Shown in pieces: positions 31,684 through 44,267 of a DNA stretch of 64,000 nt; the stretch's first letter is position 1, and every line of letters begins with the position of its first letter. The stretch comes from Eumeta japonica (Eukaryota; Arthropoda; Insecta; Lepidoptera; Psychidae), in NCBI GenBank assembly GCA_005406025.1, contig BGZK01000001.1, positions 310,001 to 374,000 on the forward strand, in the 5' to 3' direction. The notes under the pieces were generated by a model, which made no database searches, had not been told where the DNA came from, and saw only the letters and a list, made by a program, of their open reading frames with translations. The position numbers and the translations under genes are program-made.

Positions 31684-32260
31684 GTAAGACGAGGGGGACC
31701 GCGTGGGCCCGAGCGAGGGCGCCGTGACTCATCCGCGCGGCGGCCGCGGGTTGGTGACCGCTGCAGGCGCAGCCGTCGCCGCCCACGCGCCATGCAACCG
31801 ACGTCGCCGATTTCGCGAGTCCTATCGTTTTCGTTTCGCGAGTCGCTGAACTCTCTCCGACTTGTCCGACCGCGCCGGTGCACTTTTTTAAACCGGTCTT
31901 AACGTCTGGATGCCGTGGCCTCGTGCGCCGATGAATCATCACCGCCGCCCGCCGCGTCGCCGCTGCTCCTACGCCGCTCTCGAGCCCTTCGTCTACGCCG
32001 GGATTTCCTAACCGATAATCGCTCACACCTCAAATGAAGACTTAATCGAAGAAAATCAAACGACACGCTGGCGATTCCGACCGAGTAAAAAATTCCTTGA
32101 AATTCGGCGACATTGAGTTTTATCCGTGCGCCGTATTTATTTTGGCAGACGAGATCGGCGCGCCCGCCCGCGGTAGGGCGGCGGCGCGCCCGGATTCGAA
32201 CCCGGTCGGGCCGGAGCGCGCCCGCGCCGCCGGCGCCGCTCGTCCACAGACCCCATTCCT
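31684..32260. other. GC-rich start of a presumed first intron
   Basis: CpG-rich until about 32250, then abruptly AT-rich. No acceptor or continuation exon was found in the window. Confidence 0.35.
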
Positions 32261-33560
32261 GACGTTCCTAATGCATTCCACGATTATGAATTATTTTTCT
32301 ATGAGATCTAAACGACATGATATTACAAGAAAAATGTAATTTTAGGATAGCATTTTCATTTGTTGATGCCATTAGAATTATGGATGCGTGTAAATATTAT
32401 TCGGTTAAATGGCTCATTCTCTCTCGAACTTTATAATTATGCATCTTGTTACTACTTTACTTTCGGCTTCTTGATAGTTCGCAGGAGACCACGAGAAAAA
32501 CAAATAATATAATTAATTGATGAATTTATGAAAATTATGAAAAAATCCACTCGGATTCGAAATACATACGTCAAATGAAAAATGATCAATGGGTAATATT
32601 TATAATCGGCATTAAATATTATAAATAGAAAAAGATATATATTAGAAAATCTACAAGAACACAGATAATGAAATTTTGTTTCTTTAAAATGAGTACCGAT
32701 ACAATGTTATCTTATTTTAAAATGTCCTAAGTATAAACAAAAGGTTTTATTTTTGTACGTTCTGCCTCTTGCTAGGATAATAATAAGCTGAGTTTTTTCA
32801 AACAGTAATCAATAATAGTGGGTTTCATTATTATAAAGTCTTCTATAATAAAACATAAAACTGTTAACATTTATAAAATCATCGCAATACTTCAATACGA
32901 TGGAATGTTCTTTTTGTGTTGAAAACCGACCAACTTCATAAAATGTGAAATATTCGGTTTTATGAATGGACTACAGTACCTATACTATATAAAAAAATTC
33001 CTAACTAAAAATTCCGTCATCCTTCGTCAACAGATGGCGCTGTCTTGTCGTTGCAACATGCATCTTTTAGTCAAAGTATTCTTTTAATATTTTAAACAAA
33101 AGAGGTCACTGTAGGAGAGGTATTGCTTTGAAATGCTTTCCTTGTAAACTTTACGATTGTTTTACATGATCCACTTTAAATACTACGAAAGAAATATCAC
33201 TGCATTTTTTTGGCTTGGGCTTCATTGTAACACTAAATTGTACAATTGATTACAAACTTCTTACAATTATACGTTTTCTATATGTGGTTTTTGTACAGAA
33301 ATACGAATATTTAAGTTATAATAATATTTTACCTAATTTCCTATTAAAGTTACATTACCGATGGGCGCAAACTGAAATTAAGATCATTGTTGCCTATAGA
33401 AACTGTAAACACTTTTTCAGTCGCAATTTAAAACAAAAATGCTGTGGCAGTACTTTACCAAACCGATAAATTGTATTACGTTTAATTGTTGGCTGTATTA
33501 TTAAAAGGTAAAATAGAGAATTGTCTTTTTTTTTTGAAAGGAGTACTATAAATTAGGGTC
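32261..33560. other. AT-rich spacer
   Basis: Nothing is recognised apart from 'cagatggcgctg' at 33030, a short wording common in moth and butterfly intergenic DNA. Confidence 0.5.
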
Positions 33561-33722
33561 ATGGACATATAAAATAGGCGGACCAAATACTGCTAAGCAA
33601 CGACCTATTCCCTAAAGCAAGTCGGCTCACTGTAAACGAGCTGTATAATGCCGTATGCACCTACGTACGTCTGCCGTTGTCGTTTCTTACTTAAAAGTTC
33701 GTCCGCCTATATTTTCGTCCAT
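33561..33722. mobile_element. 162-bp MITE with inverted ends
   Basis: The left end ATGGAC..., then 'aaaataggcggac', mirrors the right end 'gtccgcctatatttt' then GTCCAT. That gives about 18 matching positions in the first 23. There is no ORF. Flanks share 'ttag' (left 'attaggg', right 'attagcg'), so a short TA or TTA duplication is possible. Confidence 0.6.
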
Positions 33723-36700
33723 TATTAGCGCATAGCCCCTGAGTGCTCAAATCCGTCTGCACTTGCGTTACGGCACGCACTCATCGGCATTATTGAATTT
33801 CGCGTAAAAATAAGTATCGCGTCATCGATATCTTTCCCAAAATCAAGGAATTCGGTGTGGTAGGTTCTCGGTTTTGAACACGTTATCGCGTTGAAATCAT
33901 TGCTTTCGGCGGTGCATGCGCGTCGGTGTTGATTCATCTCGGTGACGCACTGTATTTTATGCACTGTGAAAAATTTAGCTTCGCGAAGTCATAGCTTCTT
34001 TTACGAAGGCGTTGAACAGATTAAGATGAGATTTCGTTTAGGTGGATGCTTGTAGTATTTTTGTTTTACAAATTGATCGATTGCCCACTTGGTCTGATCG
34101 TCGCTGCCCCCTCTTCCCTGCGTGACAATGGACAGTGCATTAAATATAAGATAAATATACAGTGTCCTTTATTGCTAATCATTCCTCTCCATAGTATTTC
34201 ATGTCGCCGTAGTGACCGAACAGGGCTCTCTTAATCGCCTACAATTCTATTCTCATATAGTGTCCGCCCGCGATTCCGCTCGCGTGAATCTGGAATTAAT
34301 TCCTTTACTCGACTGGTCTTCGCCTACGACTCCGTTCACGTCGACATTAAATCTCTATTTCTGTTCCGTCTCGTTTTCAGTTCAGTTGCGGTTCCCATTA
34401 TCTGATCCCAATTTCATTCCATGAACCAAACCTAATTTTATTTAGTTAAATTAGCAATTACAGAGTTATATTTACCAATCACAATGTCAGTTGCTATCGC
34501 GCAGAAACCGTACATTTTGCGCTATAAAAAGTTTAGAACTTTGGTCTTTGTCACCCCGTAAGACTGCAGCTCATAAACTACCTACATGATCTCTAAGAAG
34601 AAATCATTTTCCTATCTGCAACCAATATTAATAAATCGGTCCATTTTGGTGTCAATTCTAATCCTGACCTTCATCTTAATATTGATGATTTTAATTCTGA
34701 TTCCGTTCTCATATTCCATTAGAATCTATTCAGCTCTTTAAGAGTATTTGAATAGTAAACATTGCATCGAAATGTCACATTTATAAAAATATAGCTTATG
34801 CATGCGTCTTAGCGCGCATGAACATAAAAAGAGTTTCTTATTTACATAAATTGAGTTCCACAGGAATCCCTTTTATTTATTAAACTTATATTTCCAAAAA
34901 TGTTTATTGTTTATTTGTAGGGACTAAATTTTCTCAACAATTCCATCTCTATATGTGATTGAGGGCGCTAATGTGCCGCTTTACGTGGGTGAGAATGTGT
35001 GACGTCATAAGAATTCTTCACTAAGGATACGTTCCACGTTTTTAGCAAATGTCACTATATTCTGAAAAAATCTTAAACTGAAACGTTCCTTTAGCAGTCC
35101 TTTACTCCTCAACTTCTAACACCCTCTTAAACCAATGCACTTTCCCAATGTAAAAGCAGTTAGGAAATCTATTTTTTCATTTTTATTATACAATCATATT
35201 TAATCTTTTTTATTGCTTATTATGTTTTTGAATGTGTTCATTTTCACAGGCATATAAATGAAAATTATAGTACATTTTTTTTTGTATACTAATCTTATTT
35301 CAAACATTTATAAGAAATTCCTCTCTACTATTTTTCCTAACGACATTTAACTATTAGGGAATACTAGGTAAAATTTTAAAATAAAATAGGAGAGGGCATG
35401 GTGAGCCCGAGAAATATTATGTGTCCTATTACATAAGGGCAGAGGGGTCAAGAATAGTCTATAGGTACGTGCGTTCATAGAACACGTCTCGACATCGGCT
35501 AAAACCACAGGCTCGAACGCCGTGCGGACGAGCCGTTCCATCAACGATGAACGACATCGCCAAAACTGTACAAAACATTTTTTTTTTCCAAAATTTTAAT
35601 TTCTATAATGTTTCAAGTAACTAGATTTTATTCAAATTTTCAATTTAAAATTTTACAAAATTTCAGAAATTAAAATCTTTTCAAAATTTATTTTTCTTTA
35701 ATATGAAATTATTGTATTGTCATCGGTTCTTGATAAATTTACAAAGTTTAAATGAAATCTGAGCGTTCGAAGTGGATGAAAATCGAGTCCAAAGGAGTCG
35801 GTGACGAACAAAAAAACATACATACATACAGGTGAAGCTAATAAAAGCGTGTTAAAACCATGATTCTTGTAAAAGAATAATTGCTGTTCGATCGACACCC
35901 ATGACTAATGAACGACGTTGTGAACATTTTGCCGTCGAACTTCTTCGGACTTGAGATTTGCTCGGCGCATAAATTTCGTAAAACGGAAAACGTGTAGGTA
36001 TTTAATAGGAATAGGTGACAATTAAAAATGAAGTTACCTAAACACATTCTATGACTTCACACATTTTCGTCACCCACTCCTGCTCCCTGTCCCTCTGAAA
36101 TCACATATTCGCTATCTTATTATACTGAATCTGAATAAGCCGGAAACTACTAATCGCCTTCTGAAAATAATAGCGGAATCGACTGCATTTACAATTGCCG
36201 GCGCTGAAAATATACCTATGGCCTAACTTCAGTGCACACGTTCAGGGTCGAATATAGATGCATTTTTTCAACTCGACACGAACAGCATATTATTGTCCAT
36301 GAGCACTATAGCTGTCCTTTTCACTCGCGTAAACTTCGTCGGTGGAGTACGAAATAGACGGAAAAATTCAGAACTCTGGTATACAACGTTTATATTTTGG
36401 ATAACGATGTATTTAACTGCACACACACGAGCTTGCTTTTGTCGCCGTCAGCTTTTGATTTTTTATACGTATATGGGCATATACCAGAGCAATAGACAGA
36501 GACCGTAGATCTCCAGTTGGTACTATCCCTCATCTTTCTCCATTAATGCAAATTTTTGGTGTAAGCTCGTGGGTTTCTGGTGCGTAAATTTTGGTTTAAT
36601 TTTTATATCCTACAAATTGGAATTTAGAAAAGTAAATGAATATGTTATTTTTTTTTCATGTTCTACTTTGTTAAAGCCCGGTATGTACAAGAAAAGTACC

Positions 36701-38126
36701 TTTGCATTGAGTGCTATATTTAAATGTGTGTACCGACTCTAACCGTGTGGCCAATCAATTCAGTACAATATTGTAATTAGTGTGTCACAAATAAAGCACT
36801 GAACTTAAAATTATGAAAAAAGCTTTAATGAAAACTATAGAGAAGTGGATAGATTTCGCAGATTTTTAAAGAATTCGTGTTTTTTACTTTCCTAGTTTTT
36901 GACATTTTGCAAAGGACAATAATAATAATGTTAACTATCTACTTGTCATAAAGTGCGTTAGTTAAAAATGTTACGTATGCATGCCTGTCTGCCTCAAGTT
37001 TTATTCATTTTTGATGTGAAACATTTATCGGCATTCCTCGACGGCCGCCGTGACGGCAGATGGCATGACGCTCTCCTACGTCGTCATGGCCCTCTACGCT
37101 GTTGCTCTATACTTCTTTGTGTGTATACGCATGTATGTGTGGCACATAAACTATATATTTCGTTACTTTTCAATGAGTATTATATTAATATTCTGTATGG
37201 ATTATTATAATAAAAAGGTATGTTTATTTTATTACTGAAACCGTGTGTTTGTATTTATTTTACACCATATTTATTTATTAGTTTTCCTTAATAATAAATT
37301 GTTTAAATGACCATTAAGGTGACGCAGTGATGAACTATGTTGCGTAGAGCCCCGCAACCCGCGCACATCGCGGTACTTCATACTCGCGCCCATTTGCTGA
37401 TTTTTAAAGGTCATATGACAAAACAGTTTTTTTTAACATTTTTTTAAATAAAAATTAGCATTTATATCGATAAAACCAAATTACATCTTCAAGTGTTTCT
37501 TATGAATTAATCTGCATGAAAAATTGAGAGGCTTAAATCGGTCCCATTTGTATGTAAAATGTAAATTTCTGTTTTAAATCTTTGATTTTTTTTTTTGCCA
37601 TATATAAAAGTTAATAAATCGTGTAACGGTAATAGACAAAGTCAATAACATGAAGAATCACTTCACTTGTTTGGTATTTTCTGACAAAAATCGAGATCCC
37701 TACCACCAAAGTTTCTAATTCTCCATATACTCCATATGTCGCCAACGGCCTTCTGTATTATTGGTTCTACATCTCTTCCTCGACTTGCGTTGTATGTCCC
37801 GACATGCATGGTTTTACACGGAAGCTTTGCACGGTTTTAGGTTTTGCACGGAATTAGAATTGAATTCTGAACGTCTGCAGAAACAAACTACCTGGTCACT
37901 GTGGTAGGTACTCCTTTTCTAGACCGACCGGCTGATGTTGACACCACTTCTTGAACTGCACGGGCTTCGCAGTTCTGTTTAGGATTCCAGTGAGTACCTA
38001 ATTAAAAAAAATATGTGCATGTTCATTTACCACACCCTATTTCCGTATATAAAATAAAAATGATGGACAAGTCGCAAATGTGGCTTTTTCCTTATCTTAC
38101 GAAAACATTAGTTTGATATACCGGAA

Positions 38127-38128
<2 letters not shown>
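33723..38128. other. Long AT-rich gene-free stretch
   Basis: No gene is supported. At 34230-34730 the text is pyrimidine-rich with loose 'gattccg', 'ttctgatcc' and 'cccattatc' units, which on the minus strand resembles the purine-rich body of the 25-kb Helitron-like element. A loose inverted repeat of 'aaattttaatttct' type lies at 35590-35690. Confidence 0.4.

Positions 38129-38188
<60 letters not shown>
38129..38188. repeat. (TA)30 microsatellite
   Basis: A 60-bp uninterrupted TA run that abuts the truncated 5' edge of the LINE fragment. Confidence 0.97.
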
Positions 38189-38189
<1 letters not shown>

Positions 38190-38191
<2 letters not shown>

Positions 38192-38450
38192 TGTAATTGA
38201 ACATATTTATAAAAAACTTGATAACAATTCTCCTACGATAGTCACATTCTTGGACCTAGCAAAGGCTTTTGACACAGTCAACCACTCGATTTTGTTAGAA
38301 AAATTAGAAGCGTATGGAATAAGGAGAGTTGTTCTGGAGTTGTTGGAGGACTACTTGTCTAATAGATTTCAACGTGTTAAAATTAATGGTATAATGAGTT
38401 CAAAAATGAAGGTATCTGTTGGTGTTCCTCAAGGGACGATTCTTGGTCCT
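38190..38450 (+). repeat. Inverted repeat arm 1 (LINE overlap)
   Basis: 261 bp matching 39571-39831 in reverse complement, with one difference seen (aggAgag versus aggGgag). Confidence 0.9.
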
Positions 38451-39503
38451 TTACTTTTTATACTATATATAAATGATGTCTTTGAACTGCTCCCTGACGG
38501 GTCAATAGTTTCTTATGCTGATGATACGGCAGTTCTTTGCTCGGGTAAAAATTGGAATGAAGTTCAAGAAAGAACTACAAAGTGGTTGGAAACATTAAAT
38601 GTATGGCTATGTATTAATCAACTGTCCTTAAATATAGACAAGACTACATATATTACTTTTGGATGCTATTCGGACAGTGTTCCTAATGTCTCTGATGTAT
38701 ATATAGATAATAAAAAACTAAATAAAGTAAATTTCTGTAAATACCTGGGTATAATACTTGATTCATGTATGAAATGGGATTTTCATATAAAAGAACTGAT
38801 TAAGAAAATTAAGTACTTTGTTTTTGGTTTTTATAAGTTGAGTTTAATTATGAATGTAAAAACTTTAAGAATAATTTATCAGGCCTTAGCTGAAAGTGTA
38901 ATAAATTATGGTATAAATGCTTGGGGAGGTGCGTATAGCAATGCGTTAAATTCACTAGTCCGAATTCAAAATAAGTTAATTAAAAAATTAGCAGTGAGTC
39001 TGTTTTAGGAGTTAAAATCATTCATAATTAGTTCTATCATGCTGCACTACGACCAATGTAAGAATAAATATAGCAATATAATGGTAAATACTAGAAATAA
39101 ATCAATTTCATTACCAAAGAGAAAGAGAACTATATCGTCGAAAAGTACCAGTTATGTTGCAGTTAAATATTATAATGAACTTCCAAATAGTCTAAAAATG
39201 TTAGCTGGTAGTAAGAAATCCATTAAGATAAAACTGACTAAGTGGATAAAAAACTTTGATATTGAGTAGTGAGTTTCTGTAGTTTCTTAGGTTTGGGTTT
39301 TTGTAGTTTTTAAGTTATGAAATTATAGTAATTAATTTATAGTATAAGCAATGTTGGATATATTATGCCAGTCCTATGTACAGATGGAAATCATCTCTAT
39401 GGGACAGATATTCTTGTTTTTTATACATGTAATCTACTCTGTATACTTTTCGGAATATCTGTAATTGTTTTACTGGTAATAAATAAATTTGAAAAATTTG
39501 AAA
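38190..39503 (+). pseudogene. LINE ORF2 fragment: reverse transcriptase to 3' end
   Basis: Non-LTR retrotransposon piece, cut at its 5' side by the TA tract. Frame 38190-39008 begins inside the RT domain ('FLDLAKAFDTVNHSILLEKL'). It carries 'GVPQGTILGPLLFILYIND' and the active-site box 'SYADDTAV' (YADD at 38514). It runs through thumb sequence ('KYLGIILD', 'NYGINAWGG') to a stop. A second frame (39039-39269) gives the C-terminus. A region between them seems to be missing. The tail at 39484-39503 is repeats of 'atttgaaa', as in CR1/jockey-like LINEs that end in short repeats. It cannot make a full protein, since the endonuclease and the first RT blocks are absent. The exact clade is undecided. 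Confidence 0.9.
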
Positions 39504-39570
39504 TATACAAAAACATTGCTTAGAATTGATTAAGAATTATAAAAAGCCAAAATAAAAGCTATATATATAT
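39504..39570. other. Spacer between the two LINE pieces
   Basis: 67 bp of AT-rich sequence ending in a short tatatatata run at 39561-39570 that abuts arm 2. Confidence 0.7.
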
Positions 39571-39831
39571 AGGACCAAGAATCGTCCCTTGAGGAACACC
39601 AACAGATACCTTCATTTTTGAACTCATTATACCATTAATTTTAACACGTTGAAATCTATTAGACAAGTAGTCCTCCAACAACTCCAGAACAACTCCCCTT
39701 ATTCCATACGCTTCTAATTTTTCTAACAAAATCGAGTGGTTGACTGTGTCAAAAGCCTTTGCTAGGTCCAAGAATGTGACTATCGTAGGAGAATTGTTAT
39801 CAAGTTTTTTATAAATATGTTCAATTACAAA
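39571..39831 (-). repeat. Inverted repeat arm 2 (LINE overlap)
   Basis: Reverse complement of 38190-38450, close to 99.6 percent identical by eye. Confidence 0.9.
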
Positions 39832-40860
39832 ACTTATTGCATCACTAGTTCCTCTATTTCTAACGAAACCAAACTCTTTGTCAGATATTAATTTGTGTTT
39901 ATCGATAAAGCTGATTAATCTTCTATATACCAATTTTTCAAAAATTTTAGCTATATTTGATATTAATGATATTGGTCTATAATTTGAGGGCGACCGCCTG
40001 TCACCTGATTTTAAATATAGGTACAATTTCAGCAGCTTTTAATGCACAAGGCCAAATACCTTTATTCATACATAAATTGAAGATATGTGCTAACGACTCA
40101 CTAATATTGCCAGCAATAGTTTTTAATATTTTACAACTTATTCCATCTACACCACCAGTTTTATTCTTTAACTCAGTAATTATTTTCTCAACTTCTGAAG
40201 GTTGTAGGCACTAGGAAAATGCTGTAGGGTTAAGCTCATAGGTTTTTTATAGAGTTTTATTTTTATTTATTTTAGAAGCTAAGATATTTCCACATTACTG
40301 AAATATTTAACCAGGCAATCCATAATTGATTTTTGATCAGTTACTTCAGTTTCCTCCCAAATCAGAGACTCAATATCATTACATTGATTTTTACCAATCT
40401 TATCCTTAATATATTGCCATAACTTTTTTTATCTTTACATTCAACTACTTCTTTATTAACAAAATTTTGTTTTGCAGTTTTAATAACCCTACTTAAAATT
40501 TTACAATATTTATAATATTCCTTTTAAAGGAATATTATTTTTATCCTTAACCACAAAGATACAAAAACTCCTTCCTTTTGCACGAGGTTATTATGCCACT
40601 AGTTACCCAATCATTTCTTGGGAGATTTTCTTCTGTTTAGGTAATGGTTTCTTGTATGACTTCTCCATGATACTATGTATTTTTTCAATAAGAAGATTAA
40701 CAGCTTCATCCGGAGATTGGTAGTTCAGAATATCACACCAATTTATTTGACCACTATTTCTGTTCAACTTTTTGTAGTTTATTACTGGTTTATCTGGTGA
40801 TTTAAACACTTTTTTACACATATTTGACTTTAATAATGTTGTTGTCTTAATTTTTTTTTA
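39571..40860 (-). pseudogene. LINE ORF2 fragment: N-terminal part to early RT, inverted
   Basis: Same family as the plus-strand piece, read on the minus strand. Frame 40821-40603 ('NSGQINWCDILNYQSPDEAV') is the linker after the endonuclease. Frame 40026-39571 has 'SNYRPISLISNIAKIFEKLV', 'KEFGFVRNRGTSDAISFVIE' and 'FLDLAKAFDTVNHSILLEKL', ending at 'PQGTILGP'. There the element stops at a TA run instead of continuing to YADD. LINE copies are usually truncated at their 5' side. This one is cut at its 3' side, so it did not arise by simple reverse transcription. Frames are broken at about 40030-40600. Confidence 0.88.
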
Positions 40861-42199
40861 AATCGTTTAGTGCCCCTACTATAAGAAATATTTAAATGCG
40901 TTTAATGACTAATAATTTTAACATATGATCATACTAAATATGTCTACTTTTTAATTCAATAGATAAAACATGGAAAATAAATAAAATGTCATGTTTTAAA
41001 TACTTATTTTTGGAATATACTAATAAGTAGATAATATAATAGACTTGTCCAAATTCTTAACAGTTTATTGTATTAGCACAGCTGCATGTAGTAGAAGACA
41101 CATCAAAAATAGTCTTTAGGCATAAATTTACATAATGCATGTATTTAAGATTATTATCGTAAAGTAAGCTGAAAAAAAAAGATCATTGGCAAATTCCAAT
41201 TCTGTGCGTCCAGTTTTTTTTTTTTCGTCGCAGTCTACGCATAAATATACAGAGTTCACATATTTCTATGTTCATATTTTTAATAAATTGTGCGGCAGTC
41301 CCTTTATATTTTTAGGGGTCACTATCCGTGTAGCTTCAAGTGATTCTTGATATTTATTTCGTTATTAACACCATTGAACGTAAAGAAGTTTACCTTTTAA
41401 TAGGCCCAAAAAGTGTAATTTTAAAAATAGGATTATTAAACATTTTAAAAGGTGTCATTTTAAAATGACTAACAATAGGATGAAAGAATGCAACTGAAAC
41501 AAAAGATGAATCGACTTGAAATAAACATACATCGATATACGATGACTTTTTGTAAACAAGGAATGTCGACGAACGTCAGAAATGTAATCCTGAGACTAAA
41601 TACGAAGCAGAAAATGACAATGCGAATAATTGGTATCATAGAGGAACGAAGTAAAGTTTCCCTAACATCGAGAAAATGAGATGTTAGCGCTAAAATAATA
41701 GAATGGCCTATTAAAGAAATATACATCAAAGAGTAATGAAGACTTGTAATGAAGGTATGCGATGTCAATGAGAGAATTAACATCAGTGAGGAAGGTAACG
41801 ATTGATTGCGTCAAGAATTGAGCGTAGGGAGTAAAAAAATGGAATTAAGTATAGATTTAGTGTCTGATAAACTCTTGTACAAAGTGAGGAAAAGGTTAAC
41901 CAAAACAGGTTGGAACACGCCAGACTTTATGTGTGAAGGAAATCAAAAACGATGACGAATCTCTATTCAGCCAACAAAAGCGCATAGCAAAAATTCTATC
42001 AGTAGTGTTTTAACGTGTAAGAAAACAGTAACAGATGTTAATACCACAGCAACCGAATATTTGAATGATGAGGAAAATCAACTTTGTACGAAAGAAGTTG
42101 TAAAAAGTGAAGAAAAATATAAAAACAAAGAAATCTATTGAACATAATAGGGGCTCTTCAAAGATGCTTAAAGAAAACGGAGGTGTAAGTCTGATGCAC
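40861..42199. other. AT-rich spacer, possibly 5' part of a very old LINE
   Basis: From about 41480 the plus strand is rich in Lys/Arg codons broken by many stops, as in decayed LINE sequence. No frame is reliable. Confidence 0.35.
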
Positions 42200-42665
42200 T
42201 AAGTTCTTTACAATAGTTGAAAGGAAAGCAACGTACATAAATACAAAATGTAACATTAAAGAATATAGGGACGGTAGAATTACGAGACTTATCGCACCAC
42301 ATATTTTTTGGCCTTGTTAGTAAATCGTATGAAAAAAATATTACAAAAGTAGGTTGTAGATGAGACTAAAAGTAATATTGGTGATTTAAAAGTGGGGTGT
42401 CGGAAAGGAATGCCATATGCGAATTACGTTATTTGTCGCTGGGAACAAACAGATAGGTTTTATTTTCTGTTCATTTTATTCACAAAGACGGCATTAATAG
42501 ATTAGGAAACAGCTTATGATCTAGTCGAAAGGAATGATCTATAGAAGATGTCACGTATGATGTGGTTGGCGTGTCGATAAGGGTACTGTAGGATCTATAT
42601 GGGGTAACCAGTGCCAGCATCAGAAGTGAAACTCAAACTGATTGGTTTAACATTTGTAAAAGTAT
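42200..42665 (+). pseudogene. Very decayed LINE reverse transcriptase
   Basis: Scattered over shifted frames are pieces in the right order for RT: 'IKEYRDGRITRLI' (cf. N-Y-R-G-I), 'RMKKILQ', 'FLFILFTKTALID', 'ETAYDLVERNDL' (cf. F-x-D-F-x-K-A-Y-D-x-V-x-R), 'GYCRIYMG' and 'KLIGLTF'. The family is a different, older lineage from the 38-41 kb LINE. Many stops make this a fossil. Confidence 0.55.
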
Positions 42666-42672
42666 CAGACAA

Positions 42673-42702
42673 TTATATATATATATATATGTGTGTGTGT
42701 AT
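42673..42702. repeat. (AT)n(GT)n microsatellite
   Basis: About nine AT units followed by five GT units, directly after the LINE fossil. Confidence 0.95.
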
Positions 42703-44267
42703 ATTACCATCACCATGATTGTTCTACCTATATTTTTGGGGTGATTTGAAAAAATATAAATGTGTACTAAAAATCATTGAGTTTTCATCAAACGCTTTCT
42801 TACACTCATCGCTACGTAACCGAACCTAGCATGACAATGAACAGGCTTCTTTGTAGAGTTTGTTTCTCACAGATACTGAAAAAAAGTTAATGCAGGCAAA
42901 ATAATGAATGGAGTGTTGCGTGCTGTTATTAACAGCAAACATATTTCATGGCATTTTATCAGCTTGGCTCCGCGTAATCAAGTCTTAATTCCTATATTTA
43001 CCTAGGCTAGTATAAATTGAGTACGTCAGAGGAAATGTGGTTTTATAGCCATCAGAGCGTATGTGCTATCTTTTACACATTTTAAACGGAAGATATCTTC
43101 AAACCACACTCACTATTGCTTGCTTCGTTGTTGTTGCTGTTGAAAGCTTCAATGATGTAGTAACTATAACGAAAAATGGTATGTTGAAGACGTAAGAAAT
43201 TAATCGACGGAGGAAGTCGTATCGGTTCGTCTATGTTCGTTTATGTTCATAGAAGGTAATGTAATATTTGTGATGTTGACTACACTGTTGCAAGTTTTAG
43301 TAGAGTATAGTGTATAATCTATGCTCTCTCTTTCTATGGTTCACTATGCCTGTGTAAGAATGTTAAGATTTAGTACATTTTCTATTTTGTTAAAACCTCT
43401 TGTTTTACTCTATTCACAACAATATACATTTTATTAAAAAATGTATGTAATACGACGGAACTGCGTAAAAGCATCACAGCAAGTAGATATGAGTGGTCTC
43501 GAAGTACTCATCCCTGAAATAGGCCTGAGGTTTTGCTGTTTTTGGCAATGTTTCGTTTTCGTTATTTTTCTACATAGATCACAATTTCTATTCTGAAATT
43601 TTTCAATCAGATCCGTCATATACAACTTTAAAATTTCCTAGATTCAATGGATTTGATATATGTACTGATAGATGGACGAATACGTCATGAATATGTCGTC
43701 TGTATATGTTATGAGAAGACTTAATTACTGGCTGAAAAGAATATAACCTTGCGTGTCGTGCAGAGGGGACAATTTGTTGTCATATCGTAATTGAATAGCT
43801 TTTATTGTTCAGCTCATGCTGACCATTGAAACTTTTCTAATATAGCAATTATTCTGTACTGATACAAGTTACACTACGTTCACTTGAGAGCTCGGATCTC
43901 CGAGATAAGGATACGGAATCGTATATACTCCCCATCCTAAATCAAAGCGTATCGCGAATTTCGCGTTAAAGATTCTAAAAAATTATCCAACGTGTTCTTT
44001 GCCTAGGCTGTCAACGCTCCATTATCACTTTAACGGACACAAAACTTCTTTAGTACGTATTAAAATTCTAACCACTTTGAGTGAATAGGTTGCTGATTTT
44101 TTTTAACCGCTTTTGGAAGCTATAATTATGTTAATGCACCTAATGTTGTTCATGTCCAATATGCTAGAGTTCAGAGGAAAAGGCTACAATATTCAGAAAA
44201 CAAAAGATATTTACAGAATCAAAATGATAATATAAAAAAAACATCAATTTTACGGCGAACAAAGTCT
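42703..44267. other. AT-rich spacer
   Basis: Nothing is recognised. Confidence 0.5.

Noticed and set aside
31542..32026. Long open frames on the minus strand of the CpG block
   Set aside because: Arg/Pro/Ala-rich shadows caused by GC content; the plus strand carries the TATA box and donor.
32187..32206. T-arm-like 'ggttcgaatcc' on the minus strand (tRNA candidate)
   Set aside because: The arm has a G-G mismatch and no D-arm, anticodon arm or matching acceptor stem fits at the right distance. It is a by-product of GC-rich sequence.
38190..40860. Twin-primed (5'-inverted) LINE insertion
   Set aside because: In twin priming the inverted 5' part precedes the 3' part. Here the 3' tail lies between the two pieces and the overlap is duplicated.
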